Part shown: positions 52,864 through 61,417 of the stretch, piece by piece | Layout: the number at the start of each line of letters is the position of its first letter | How positions within the stretch are numbered: the first letter of the stretch is position 1 | Assembly: GCF_001011035.1 (NCBI RefSeq) | Contig: NZ_CP011492.1 | Span: 992,001-1,056,000 of the forward strand | Length of the DNA stretch: 64,000 nucleotides | DNA from: Streptomyces sp. CNQ-509 | Lineage (GTDB): Bacteria; Actinomycetota; Actinomycetes; Streptomycetales; Streptomycetaceae | Reading direction: 5' to 3' | Translations under genes and position numbers: made by a program | Notes under the pieces: generated by a model | Database searches by the model: none | What the model saw: only the letters and a program-made list of their open reading frames with translations | Told to the model about the DNA's origin: nothing

Positions 52864-53418
52864 TCAGGCGTAGGTGTCGTTCTCCTCCCGGGCCTTGACC
52901 GCGGCATCAGTGAGGTGGTCGAGGAGGTCGTGCAGGGCGGCCAGGGTCGGCTCATCCGTGAGCCTGCCATCGGTGATCTTCCTCGTGGCGATCGGAATGC
53001 GCAGGTCCTGTGGGATCACCTGGGCACCCATCACGGTGAGGGTCTGCGACAGCCAGGAGCGGGCGTTGTCGCCGCCGGTGATCGCGGTGGATGCGCTGAC
53101 CAGGGCCACCGGCTTGGCCGCGATCTCGCCGCCGCCGACCAACCACTCCAGCGCGTTCTTCAGCACGCCGGAGGTGCCATGGGCGTACTCGGGGCTCACG
53201 ATGAGCACGCCGTCGGACAAGCCCACCGCGGAGCGTAGGTCCGCGACGATTCCGGGCAGCGCGGTCTGCTCGACGTCCGCGTTGAAGAAGGGCAGACGGC
53301 CCAGGTCCGGCCAGACGACGAGTTCCCGCGGGGAGACGGTCATGTCGACCGCTGTGCGCAGCACGGACGCGTTGAACGACCCGGAGCGCAGACTGCCGCA
53401 CAGACCGAGGATCCTCAC
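52864..53418 (-). CDS. NADPH-dependent FMN reductase (flavodoxin fold)
   Basis: 184 residues. The phosphate-binding loop LCGSLRSGSFNASVL near the N-terminus and the flavin-contact region VSPEYAHGTSGVLKNALEWL define the NADPH-dependent FMN reductase family. It might supply reduced flavin or act as a quinone/azo reductase. It is 5 nt downstream of the first P450 and is probably the end of the biosynthetic operon, though a general detoxification role is possible. ATG 53418. Confidence 0.9.
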   Translation of the reverse strand: MRILGLCGSLRSGSFNASVLRTAVDMTVSPRELVVWPDLGRLPFFNADVEQTALPGIVADLRSAVGLSDGVLIVSPEYAHGTSGVLKNALEWLVGGGEIAAKPVALVSASTAITGGDNARSWLSQTLTVMGAQVIPQDLRIPIATRKITDGRLTDEPTLAALHDLLDHLTDAAVKAREENDTYA

Positions 53419-53423
53419 GCCGA

Positions 53424-54659
53424 TCAGCCTGCGTTCCTGAAGGTCACCGGGAGGGAGGAAAGGGCCCGGGAGACGGTGGACGGGCGGTAGGAGGGCTCCC
53501 CGTCCAGGGCCAGCCCGGGCAGTTTCGCGAACACCAGCGGTACGGCGATGCGCGCCTCCAGACGGGCCAGCGGCGCCCCCAGGCAGTGGTGGATGCCGTG
53601 GCCGAAGGCGAGGTGCGAGCGCTCGCCGCGGGTCACGTCGAACAGCTCCCCGTCCGGGTAGCGGTCCGGGTCCCGGTCGGCGGCGGCCACGCTCAGCGCC
53701 ACCGCCTCGCCCGCCGGGATGGTGACGTCCCCGACGGTGACCGGCTTGCGGGTGAAGCGCCAGATGGCGTTCTGGATGGGGCCGTCCCAGCGCAGCACCT
53801 CTTCCACCGCTTCCGCCCAGCGGTCGGGCTCCCGCTGGAGCAGGGCGAGTTGGCGGGGGTGGCGCAGCAGCGCCAGGACGGTGCTGCCGAGCAGGTTGAC
53901 GGTGGTCTCGTGGCCGGCGGAGAGCAGCAGTGCCAGCATCGAGACGAGTTCGTCTTCGCTGAGCCTGTCGTCCTCGTCGCGGGCGCTGACGAGCGCCGAG
54001 GTCAGGTCGTCGCCGGCCTCGGTGCGCTTGCGCGCCACAAGGGTGCGCAGTGTGTCGTGGACCTCCTGGAAGGCGGCCATGGCCGCGTCCCGGCTGTCCT
54101 CGTCGTTGCTCATCACCGCTTCCACCGCGTGCCGCAGCCGCTCCCCGTCCTCGGCGGGCACGTCCAGCAGCTGCCGGATGACCTCCATCGGCAGCAGTGC
54201 GGCGAACTCGGTGGTGAGGTCGGCGCGCCCGGAGTCCTCGCCGCGCCGCCGCAGCAGGCCGTCGAGCAGCCCGGTCGCGGTCGCCTCGATGCTCGGAGCG
54301 AGGGCCTCTATGCGGCGCGGCGTGAATGCCTTGGAGATCAGGGCCTTGAGCCGGGTATGGCGGGGCGGGTCCGAGACCAGCATGTGGTCGCCCATCCCGA
54401 TCACCACGTCACCGGTGATCGGGACTCGCTGCTCCTGGAAGGCCGTCCAGGTGCCGGCCATGTCCTTGGAGTAGGAGTCGTTGTCGAGGAAGGCGCGGCG
54501 GCAGTCGTCGTACGAGGTGAGCAGCCATGCCTCGACGCCGCCGGGCAGGGTCACCCGGTGCGCCCGGCCCTCCTCGCGCAGCCCGGCGTACGCCGGGTAG
54601 GGGTTGGCGACGAACTCGGGGGTGAACAGGGCGTCGGCTGCGTGCGGACAAGCGGTCAT
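53424..54659 (-). CDS. Cytochrome P450 (biosynthetic, first of pair)
   Basis: 411 residues. I-helix LLLSAGHETTVNLLG with the acid-alcohol pair, ExxR in EEVLRWDGP, and heme loop FGHGIHHCLGAPLAR with the axial Cys near 359. A soluble bacterial class, typical of natural-product tailoring (hydroxylation or epoxidation). ATG 54659 is chosen; a GTG at 54722 would overlap the upstream P450 gene. It lies 40 nt from the next P450 in an operon with the FAAL/ACP genes, so the substrate may be an acyl-ACP or the released lipopeptide. Confidence 0.93.
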   Translation of the reverse strand: MTACPHAADALFTPEFVANPYPAYAGLREEGRAHRVTLPGGVEAWLLTSYDDCRRAFLDNDSYSKDMAGTWTAFQEQRVPITGDVVIGMGDHMLVSDPPRHTRLKALISKAFTPRRIEALAPSIEATATGLLDGLLRRRGEDSGRADLTTEFAALLPMEVIRQLLDVPAEDGERLRHAVEAVMSNDEDSRDAAMAAFQEVHDTLRTLVARKRTEAGDDLTSALVSARDEDDRLSEDELVSMLALLLSAGHETTVNLLGSTVLALLRHPRQLALLQREPDRWAEAVEEVLRWDGPIQNAIWRFTRKPVTVGDVTIPAGEAVALSVAAADRDPDRYPDGELFDVTRGERSHLAFGHGIHHCLGAPLARLEARIAVPLVFAKLPGLALDGEPSYRPSTVSRALSSLPVTFRNAG

Positions 54660-54699
54660 GAACGGTCCATTCGGGAGGCGGGGGGCGGCGCGGGCGGGG

Positions 54700-55893
54700 T
54701 CACCAGGTGACGGGGAGCTCACGGACCCCGTAGAGCACCATGTCGTGACGGAAGGGCAGTTCGTCGAGGGAGCGGGTCGGGCGCAGCCCGGGCAGCCGCC
54801 GGAACAGGCCGCCGAAGACCTCGGTGAGTTCGACGCGGGCGAGCGTCGCTCCCACGCACTTGTGGAAGCCGTGGCCGAAGGCGAGGTGCTTGCTGTTGTT
54901 CACCCGGCGGATGTCGAACCTGTCGGCTTCCTCGAAGACGTCCTCGTCGCGGTTGGCCGCGTTCAGCATCACCAGGACGCCGTCCCCCGCCCGGATCTGC
55001 TGGCCGCCGACGACTACGTCCTCGGTGACGCCGCGCGGCAGCCCCGCGTGGTTGATGGACAGGTACCGCAGCATCTCCTCGACCGCGCCCGGCAGCAGCG
55101 TGTCGTCGCGCCGCAATGCCTCCAGTTGATCGGGGTGTTCGAAGAGGGTGACCGTGCCGATGCCGATGATCTGGGCCATGGTGTCGTAGCCGCCGAGCAG
55201 CAGCAGGGCGGCCATGCCGACGAGTTCCTCGTGGGTGAGGCCGCCGTCGGCGGACCGGGCGACCATGCGGCCGAACAGGTCCTCGGACGGCTCCTTCTCC
55301 TTGGCGGTGACCAGCCGGTCGAAGTAGCCCATCAGCTCGCCCGCCGCCTGCACCGCCTGCTCGGGGGTGCTGGAGCGGTCCAGTACGGTGTCGGTAAGCG
55401 ACACGAACAGCACGTGGTCCTCGAAGGGGACGCCGAGGATCTCGCAGATCGTCATGGCGGCCATGGGCAGCGCGAACTCCCGGACCAGGTCGCCCGACGT
55501 GCGGTCGTCGGCAGTCATGCGGTCGACCAGGCCGTCGAGGATGCGGCGCATCGTGGGCCGCAGCGCCTCCATCTGGTTGATCAGGAACTCGCGGGTCACG
55601 GTACGGCGCAGTCGTCCGTGGTCCGGCGGGTCGGCCTGCATGAAGAAGCCCTGCGGTGGGGGCACGTCCCCGGTGACGTAGGTGGGGAAGCCCGGCGTGC
55701 GGGGGTCCGAGCTGAAGGCTCGGTCGGTCAGCACGGCCCGTACGTCCTCGTGGCGGGTGACGACCCAGGCGGTGTCCCCGCGGGGAGTGCGCACCTGGAA
55801 GACCGGGCGTTCGGCACTGAGTGCACGGTACTGGGGCGGCGGGTCGAGGGGGTGCTCGCGTGGCATGGGGAAGTCGGGCAGGACAGCGGTCAT
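54700..55893 (-). CDS. Cytochrome P450 (biosynthetic, second of pair)
   Basis: 397 residues. I-helix LLLLGGYDTMAQIIG, ExxR in EEMLRYLS, and heme loop FGHGFHKCVGATLAR (Cys near 346). The sequence is distinct from the neighbouring P450, so it is not a recent duplicate. ATG 55893 follows AGGAG. It is immediately downstream of the ACP gene, 46 nt away. A role in oxidising the acyl chain while it is on the carrier protein is plausible. Confidence 0.93.
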   Translation of the reverse strand: MTAVLPDFPMPREHPLDPPPQYRALSAERPVFQVRTPRGDTAWVVTRHEDVRAVLTDRAFSSDPRTPGFPTYVTGDVPPPQGFFMQADPPDHGRLRRTVTREFLINQMEALRPTMRRILDGLVDRMTADDRTSGDLVREFALPMAAMTICEILGVPFEDHVLFVSLTDTVLDRSSTPEQAVQAAGELMGYFDRLVTAKEKEPSEDLFGRMVARSADGGLTHEELVGMAALLLLGGYDTMAQIIGIGTVTLFEHPDQLEALRRDDTLLPGAVEEMLRYLSINHAGLPRGVTEDVVVGGQQIRAGDGVLVMLNAANRDEDVFEEADRFDIRRVNNSKHLAFGHGFHKCVGATLARVELTEVFGGLFRRLPGLRPTRSLDELPFRHDMVLYGVRELPVTW

Positions 55894-55939
55894 CGCGGCT
55901 ACTCCTGGCGTGGTGGCGGGATGTGCGGGGACAGGCGGC

Positions 55940-56215
55940 TCACCGCGCGGCGATAAGCGGCATGAGGGCATCGGCCAGCGGGGCGAGGGAGGTGTTGTCC
56001 CACATGATGGTCGCCTCCACCTCGATGCCGTAGTGGTCCTCGATCTCGGCGGAAAGGCCGAAGAGGTACACCGAGTCCAGGCCGTAGTCGTTGAGCGGGA
56101 CGTCGGGGTCGATCTCCGCCGCCGGGCGTCCGGTCTGGGCCGCCACCCGGTCGCGGAGCCAGTCGATGACCTCGGCGACGGCCGACTGCGAGGTCTCGGT
56201 GGTGAGTTCGGACAT
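55940..56215 (-). CDS. Stand-alone acyl carrier protein
   Basis: 91 residues with the phosphopantetheine Ser48 in LNDYGLDSVYLFGLSAEIE and helical ACP character throughout. The GLDS form resembles carrier proteins paired with fatty-acyl-AMP ligases. ATG 56215 has AGGAGG. It sits between two P450s and two acyl-CoA-dehydrogenase-like genes, so it probably carries the fatty acid loaded by the FAAL while the dehydrogenases and P450s modify it. Confidence 0.93.
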   Translation of the reverse strand: MSELTTETSQSAVAEVIDWLRDRVAAQTGRPAAEIDPDVPLNDYGLDSVYLFGLSAEIEDHYGIEVEATIMWDNTSLAPLADALMPLIAAR

Positions 56216-56232
56216 GGTTCCTCCTGGGCGGT

Positions 56233-57987
56233 TCAGGCCCCGGTGGGGCGGCAGTCGAGGTCGAAGGTGAGGCCGGCGTCGAGGCGCCGGAGGAGTTCCG
56301 CGTGCAGCGGCTCGGCGAGGTGGCGCGGCAGGGGCTCGCGGTGGTGGTCCAGGTGGGCGCCGAGCCGGTGCAGCAGGGCGAGCGGGACGGCCGGGTTCGC
56401 GGCGCCGGGCGCGGTCTCCTTCGGGCAGCACCACCAAGTGTTCAGGCACGCAGACGCGGCCAGGACACCGGTCCAGCGAGTGGTGAGACCGAAGGCGTAC
56501 GGGGGCGCGTCGGGCCCGATGAGGGTGGGGGCGAGACCGGCCGCGTCCTGGGTCAGCGCCGCCAGCTCCGCGCACCAGGCGCTGCCGGAGGCGGCGAGCG
56601 GGTCGTCCGCTGCCGCGGCGCCGGCGGCCGTGACGAGCGAACGGGCCAGTGGATCGCGGCCGCCGGCCGAGACCGCGAGGTCGCCGAAGGACAGGCCGGG
56701 CAGCGGCCGGTCGGCGCGGAAGGTGTCCGCGGGCAGCGCGGCGGCGGTATCGGAGCGCCAGCCGCGGCGCGCGGTGAGCGGCAGCTGCGGGAGCAGCGCG
56801 GACAGGCAGGAGACCCGAGAGGCGTGTCCGAACGCCGACGGCTGCACGTCCCGTAGCAGCTTCTGGAAGAGCGGCTGTTCACCGTCGCGCAGGTAGAACT
56901 GCGAGCCGAGCAGCTCCGACAGGCGGCTCACGGCGCGGATCAGGACCGTCGGCACGAGGGCCTTGACGGCGCTCGCGTAGACGCCCGCCTGGGCCGGCGC
57001 GGTGTGGGCGGCCCGGGCGGCGACCATGGTGAAGGTGTCCGTCAGCAGCAGGTCGGCGAAGACCTCCGTGAGGATCGACCGGGACAGCGGCAGATCCGCC
57101 GCGCGGGCGCCGTAGAGTGCGCGTCCGCGGCTGCCGCGCAGGGCGGTGCGCAGGGCGGTGTCGAGCAGGCCGATCGTCATGCCGGGCAGGGCGATGCGGG
57201 TGAGCTGGAACGAGCGCAGGGCGGTCTCCACGCCCTGCCCCGGGTGCCCGACGACGCTGTCGTCGGGCACCGGGCAGTCGGTGAACTCGACGCCGCCGAG
57301 TTGCACGCCGCGCATGCCTACGGTGGCGAACCGGTCCAGGTACCGTACGGCGCCAGCGGGCAGGTCCTCTGCGTCCAGGAGCAGCTGGGAGTGGCTGCGG
57401 CCGCCCTGGGCCGGGTCGGTGCGGGCGAAGAGCACCATGGTCTCGGCCCGCCGCAGGTTGGCCACGACCTCCTTGCGCCCGTTCAGGCGCAGCCGCCCGT
57501 CGGGTCCGGGAAGGGCGGTGAGGCCGGCCCGGGTGAGGTCGTTGCCGTGGTCGAGCTCGTGGTACGCGCAGGCCGCCCGGGCGCCGGACAGCAGCCGCCG
57601 GGCGAGGCGGGCGCGCTGTCCGGCGCTGCCGGCCGTCCACACGTTGACGGCGGCCATGAAGGAGCCGGCGCCGTAGCCGAGGCCCAGGCACGGGTCGCGC
57701 CGGTAGACGGTCCGCATGACGCGGACGAGGTCGTCGAGGCGGCCGAGCCGCCCGCCCAGCTCGACGGGGACGAAGTGGGCGTTCAGCCCGTACGCGGTCA
57801 GCAGTTCCTCACCGGCCCGGAGCATCTCGCCTCGTTCGTCGGCGGCCAGGACCGCGGCGCGGCCGGCCGGGTTCGCCGGGTCGCCGGCGTCCCCGAAGAA
57901 CCTCTCCAGCCTGTCGGCGTCCCCGCCGCCGGCCGTCCCCGCCGCCGGCCGTGGTACGGGCTCGCCCACCGTGTTCGCCTCGGTCAT
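56233..57987 (-). CDS. Acyl-CoA-dehydrogenase-like protein lacking the usual catalytic Glu (ACAD-1)
   Basis: 584 residues. The N-terminal helical domain, flavin-binding beta domain (VEFTDCPVPDDSVVGHPGQG) and C-terminal helices are recognisable. ACADs use a glutamate near 'YEGT' as base; in the equivalent region here the sequence reads LLRDVQPSAFGHASRVSCLS, with no Glu or Asp. Its partner ACAD-2 has VFDGSTAVNR in that place. It overlaps ACAD-2 by 4 nt (ATGA). It may be a structural partner in a heteromer, or catalyse a different reaction. Confidence 0.85.
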   Translation of the reverse strand: MTEANTVGEPVPRPAAGTAGGGDADRLERFFGDAGDPANPAGRAAVLAADERGEMLRAGEELLTAYGLNAHFVPVELGGRLGRLDDLVRVMRTVYRRDPCLGLGYGAGSFMAAVNVWTAGSAGQRARLARRLLSGARAACAYHELDHGNDLTRAGLTALPGPDGRLRLNGRKEVVANLRRAETMVLFARTDPAQGGRSHSQLLLDAEDLPAGAVRYLDRFATVGMRGVQLGGVEFTDCPVPDDSVVGHPGQGVETALRSFQLTRIALPGMTIGLLDTALRTALRGSRGRALYGARAADLPLSRSILTEVFADLLLTDTFTMVAARAAHTAPAQAGVYASAVKALVPTVLIRAVSRLSELLGSQFYLRDGEQPLFQKLLRDVQPSAFGHASRVSCLSALLPQLPLTARRGWRSDTAAALPADTFRADRPLPGLSFGDLAVSAGGRDPLARSLVTAAGAAAADDPLAASGSAWCAELAALTQDAAGLAPTLIGPDAPPYAFGLTTRWTGVLAASACLNTWWCCPKETAPGAANPAVPLALLHRLGAHLDHHREPLPRHLAEPLHAELLRRLDAGLTFDLDCRPTGA

Positions 57988-59666
57988 GCGATCAGCTCCC
58001 CCGTCGGCTCGGCGAGTACCGCCACCGCCGGTTCGTACGCCTCCTGCGGCGCCTCGTGGCCCGGCCGCAGCAGTTCCAGGGCCCGTTCGAGGGCGGCGGT
58101 CAGGAGGGTGGCGCGCCGCGGGTCCCCGGGGTCCGCGAGCAGAAGGTGGGCAGCCGCGGCACCCGCGTAGCAGCGTTCGTAGCGGCGGGCCGCCCCGAAC
58201 GCCTCGGGGGGTGCGTCGCGGCCTGCGGGCCGCAGGGCCGCCATGGCGTCCGCGACCGCCGCCGTCTCCTCGGCCAGCGCCCCGGCCAGGTCGCGGACCC
58301 GCCCCGGCAGGGTGCCCGCGGCGGCGAGCGCGGCGATCCGGCCGGCGACGGCGGGCAGCGCTTGCACCACGCTGCAGCCGGTACGGCTCACCAGCCGCAG
58401 CGCCCCGAAGTCCAGCGGGGGGACCGGACCGGCGGAGACGGCGGACGCGAGCCCCGCGCCGTCGTGCTCGCCGCTGGCGATCCGCCGGGCGAGCACGGGG
58501 AACTGGCCGATCAGCGCAGAGCGGTTCACCGCGGTGCTGCCGTCGAAGACGGCCACGACGCGATGGTCCCGCTCCAGCTTCTGGAAGCGGCCGTGCTCGT
58601 GGTGGCCGGTCAGGAAGCCGCGGGCGCCGAGGAGTTCGGCGAGGTCGTCGACGGCGAGCTGGACGATATCCGGCACGCCGGCCTTGACGACCGCCGACAC
58701 CACGCTCATCTCACCGGTCAGGCAGTGCACGGAGCGCGCCGCCAGCAGCGAGGCGGCGTCGGCAAGCACGAGGGAGGCCGCGGCCCGCCCGAGCACCCGG
58801 CGGGCCAGCGGGAGCCGCAGCAGGGTGGTGCCGTACAGGGCGCGCCCGGCCGCGAACGCGTGGGCCAGCCGCAGCGCGTGCTCACCGGCGCCCAGCGACA
58901 GGGAGGTGCACACGGTCCTGGTCAGCTGGAGGGAGCGCAGCACGACGTCCAGGCCCTCACCGACCCGGCCGGTCAGGGCGTCTTCTGGTACGTACGCGCC
59001 CTCGAAGCGGACGCCGCTGATGTCAGCGCCCCGGATGCCGTGCGTGGGCTCCTTGGGCAGGGGCCGCCAACTGCCCGGCGCAAGCACCTCCTTGTCGACG
59101 AGGAACAGGCTGAACCCGCGCGGCCCGCCCGCGGGCGCCGTACGGGCCAGCACCGAGACGAACCGGCCGCGGGTGGCGTTGTTGACCGGCCACTTGGCGC
59201 CGTCGAGCCGCCAGCCCCCGTCCGGCGCGGGCTCGGCCGTCAGCTCGCCGGCCAGCAGGTCGCTGCCGTGCCCGGGCTCGGTCAGCCCCCAGGACACCAC
59301 CGCGCCGTCCAGGACCCGGGCGGCGAGAACCCGCCGCTGGCCGTCCCGGCCCGCCACCCAGGTCGGCACCGAGCCCAGGAAGGTCTTGCCGTGTGCGACG
59401 GCGACGGTCACGTCCCGGCGGGCCACAGTGCGCAGCGCCGCGATGAGCTCCGGCAGGCCGCCGGGCGCGCCGCCCAGCCCGGCCGGCACGTAGGCGCGGG
59501 CGATGCCGCAGGCATCGAGGACCGCGGCGGCCTCGGTGGGGAACTCCTCCCGGTCGTCCAGCCGGGCGATGGCCGCCGGGTGGAACGGCCCGTCGGCCGC
59601 AGCCTCCATGGCCCTCTCCAGGCGGCCCGGCAGGCCGGTGGGCCAGTCAGCCGCGCCGCCGCTCAC
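57984..59666 (-). CDS. Acyl-CoA-dehydrogenase-like protein (ACAD-2)
   Basis: 560 residues. SWGLTEPGHGSDLLAGELTA is the FAD/substrate signature, followed by WPVNNATRGRFVSVLARTAP and GIRGADISGVRFEGAYVPED. The catalytic-base segment reads VFDGSTAVNRSA, with Asp where Glu is usual. Likely introduces a double bond into an acyl-ACP, as the ACAD pairs encoded beside FAALs in ramoplanin-type and other lipopeptide clusters are thought to do. GTG 59666 overlaps the FAAL stop by 4 nt, indicating a tightly coupled operon. Confidence 0.88.
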   Translation of the reverse strand: MSGGAADWPTGLPGRLERAMEAAADGPFHPAAIARLDDREEFPTEAAAVLDACGIARAYVPAGLGGAPGGLPELIAALRTVARRDVTVAVAHGKTFLGSVPTWVAGRDGQRRVLAARVLDGAVVSWGLTEPGHGSDLLAGELTAEPAPDGGWRLDGAKWPVNNATRGRFVSVLARTAPAGGPRGFSLFLVDKEVLAPGSWRPLPKEPTHGIRGADISGVRFEGAYVPEDALTGRVGEGLDVVLRSLQLTRTVCTSLSLGAGEHALRLAHAFAAGRALYGTTLLRLPLARRVLGRAAASLVLADAASLLAARSVHCLTGEMSVVSAVVKAGVPDIVQLAVDDLAELLGARGFLTGHHEHGRFQKLERDHRVVAVFDGSTAVNRSALIGQFPVLARRIASGEHDGAGLASAVSAGPVPPLDFGALRLVSRTGCSVVQALPAVAGRIAALAAAGTLPGRVRDLAGALAEETAAVADAMAALRPAGRDAPPEAFGAARRYERCYAGAAAAHLLLADPGDPRRATLLTAALERALELLRPGHEAPQEAYEPAVAVLAEPTGELIA

Positions 59667-61417
59667 GCGCCCTCCCCGCTCACCAGCGCGCCCACCGCCG
59701 CCTCCAGATGAGTGTGGACGGGGGTGAGGGCGCCGTCGAGGAACAGCCGCCGCATCTCGGCGCGCTGCACCTTGCCGCTGGTCGTCTTGCGGACGGCACC
59801 CGGCCTGAGCAGGACCAGGCCGGCCGTGCGCACCCCGAACTCCTGGTAGACCGTGGTGCGCATGTCCCGGGCCAGCGCCTGGTACTGCTCGTCGGTGAAC
59901 CGGCCGCGGACCTCGTGCAGCACGACGACCTCCTCCTGCGGTACGGACACGGTGAACGCGGTGCCGGCCAGCGTGGCGAGCGCGGGGTGCCGCAGCCGCA
60001 GTGCGTGCTCGACGTCCTGCGGGTAGAGGTTGCGGCCGTGCACGATCAGCAGGTCCTTGCTGCGCCCGGTCACATAGATCTCACCGTCCTGCAGGGCGCC
60101 CAGGTCGCCCGTGCGCAGGAACGGGCCGGCGCCGTCCGCGGTACGGGCGCCGAAGGTCTCCTCGGTGGCATCCGGGCGGCCCCAGTAGCCCGTGGCCACG
60201 CTGGGACCGCGCAGCCATATCTCGCCCGTGGTGCCGTCGGGCAGCACCGTGCCGCCCTCGTCCACGATCCGTACCTCGAAGTCCGGTACGTCCCCGCAGC
60301 CCACCAGCTCGCGGACCGGCCCGCTGGGCAGCGGGGGCTGCAGGACGTGCTTCTCCAGGGCGTCGGAGTCGACGGCGGTGATCCGGGGCGGCCGGCCGGC
60401 CAGGCCGGACACGTACACGGTCGCCTCGGCCATCCCGTAGCAGGGGGCGAGGGCCTCGGCGCGGAACCCGGCAGGGGCGAAGCGGTCGGCGAAGTCGCGC
60501 ACGGTGGACGGCTGGATCGGCTCCGAGCCGTTGGCCGCGAACCGCCACCCGGACAGGTCGAGCTGTTCCAGCTGGGCGTCGGTCACCCGGCGCACGCACA
60601 GCTCGTAGGCGAAGTTGGGCGCGGCCGAATACCCGAGGTCGTAGCGGTCGATGAGGTTGAGCCACTGGTGGGGGCGTTTGAGGAACGCCATCGGCGACAT
60701 CAGCGCACAGCTGCTGCCGAGGAACAGGCTGGGCAGCAGCTGCCCCATCAGGCCCATGTCATGGTAAAGCGGTATCCACCCGCCGAAGTTGGTCTCTTCG
60801 GTCAGCCCGAGGGCGCGGCGCAGGCTGTCGGCGTTGTGCAGCAGGTTTCCGTGGTCGACCATGACGCCCTTGGGGTCGCCGGTGGACCCGGAGGTGTACT
60901 GGAGCATGACGAGGTCGCGGTGGGCGGCCGCGGGGTCGCGCCAGCGGTCGGCGGCGCCGAAGTACGCGCCGTCGCTTGCCGCCACGGTGAAGTCGAGGCC
61001 CTCGGCCTCGAGCCAGCGGCGAGCCTCGTCGACCTGCCCGGTGTCGGTGAGCGCCACGCTCACCCCGGCGTCCAGCGCGATGCCGGTGACCCTGCGCTGC
61101 TGGTACTGGAACTGACCCGGCATCGGCGAGGGCACCGCGATGGTGCCCGCGTACACGCAGCCCAGGAAGGCGGTGACGAAGGGCAGGCCCGGCGGGTGCA
61201 GCAGCAGGACGCGGTCGCCCGGCGCGCAGCGTTCCTGTAGCCAGGAGGCCACCCGGCGGGCCTCCGCGTCGAGCGCCGCGTAGTCGAGGGTGCGGGCGCC
61301 GTCGGCCGCGTCGTGGTCGTGGACGAAGGTGACCGCGGCGCGGCCGGGCCGTTCGCCGGCGTGGCGGCGCAGCAGGTGAACGGCGCTGGGCTCGTCCGGC
61401 AGCAGGGGTTCGGTCAC
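59663..61417 (-). CDS. Fatty-acyl-AMP ligase (FAAL)
   Basis: 584 residues. Adenylation motifs: YTSGSTGDPKG at 174-184, ACYGMAEATVYVSG, TGDLGALQDGEIYVTGR, and the A10 Lys in TTSGKVQRAEMRR. FLKRPHQWLNLIDRYDLGYS with APNFAYELCVRRV is the FAAL-specific region that distinguishes these from acyl-CoA synthetases. It activates a fatty acid and loads the nearby ACP. GTG 61417 has GAGAGGAAAG and overlaps the NRPS stop by GTGA. The much longer upstream frame to 63316 is a shadow of the NRPS gene. Confidence 0.94.
   Translation of the reverse strand: MTEPLLPDEPSAVHLLRRHAGERPGRAAVTFVHDHDAADGARTLDYAALDAEARRVASWLQERCAPGDRVLLLHPPGLPFVTAFLGCVYAGTIAVPSPMPGQFQYQQRRVTGIALDAGVSVALTDTGQVDEARRWLEAEGLDFTVAASDGAYFGAADRWRDPAAAHRDLVMLQYTSGSTGDPKGVMVDHGNLLHNADSLRRALGLTEETNFGGWIPLYHDMGLMGQLLPSLFLGSSCALMSPMAFLKRPHQWLNLIDRYDLGYSAAPNFAYELCVRRVTDAQLEQLDLSGWRFAANGSEPIQPSTVRDFADRFAPAGFRAEALAPCYGMAEATVYVSGLAGRPPRITAVDSDALEKHVLQPPLPSGPVRELVGCGDVPDFEVRIVDEGGTVLPDGTTGEIWLRGPSVATGYWGRPDATEETFGARTADGAGPFLRTGDLGALQDGEIYVTGRSKDLLIVHGRNLYPQDVEHALRLRHPALATLAGTAFTVSVPQEEVVVLHEVRGRFTDEQYQALARDMRTTVYQEFGVRTAGLVLLRPGAVRKTTSGKVQRAEMRRLFLDGALTPVHTHLEAAVGALVSGEGA

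Noticed and set aside
51386..53000. Direct repeat of the tRNA-Leu 3' end as an attachment site
   Set aside because: I looked for a second GGTTCAAGTCC-type copy in this stretch and saw none; if it exists it should be outside the window.
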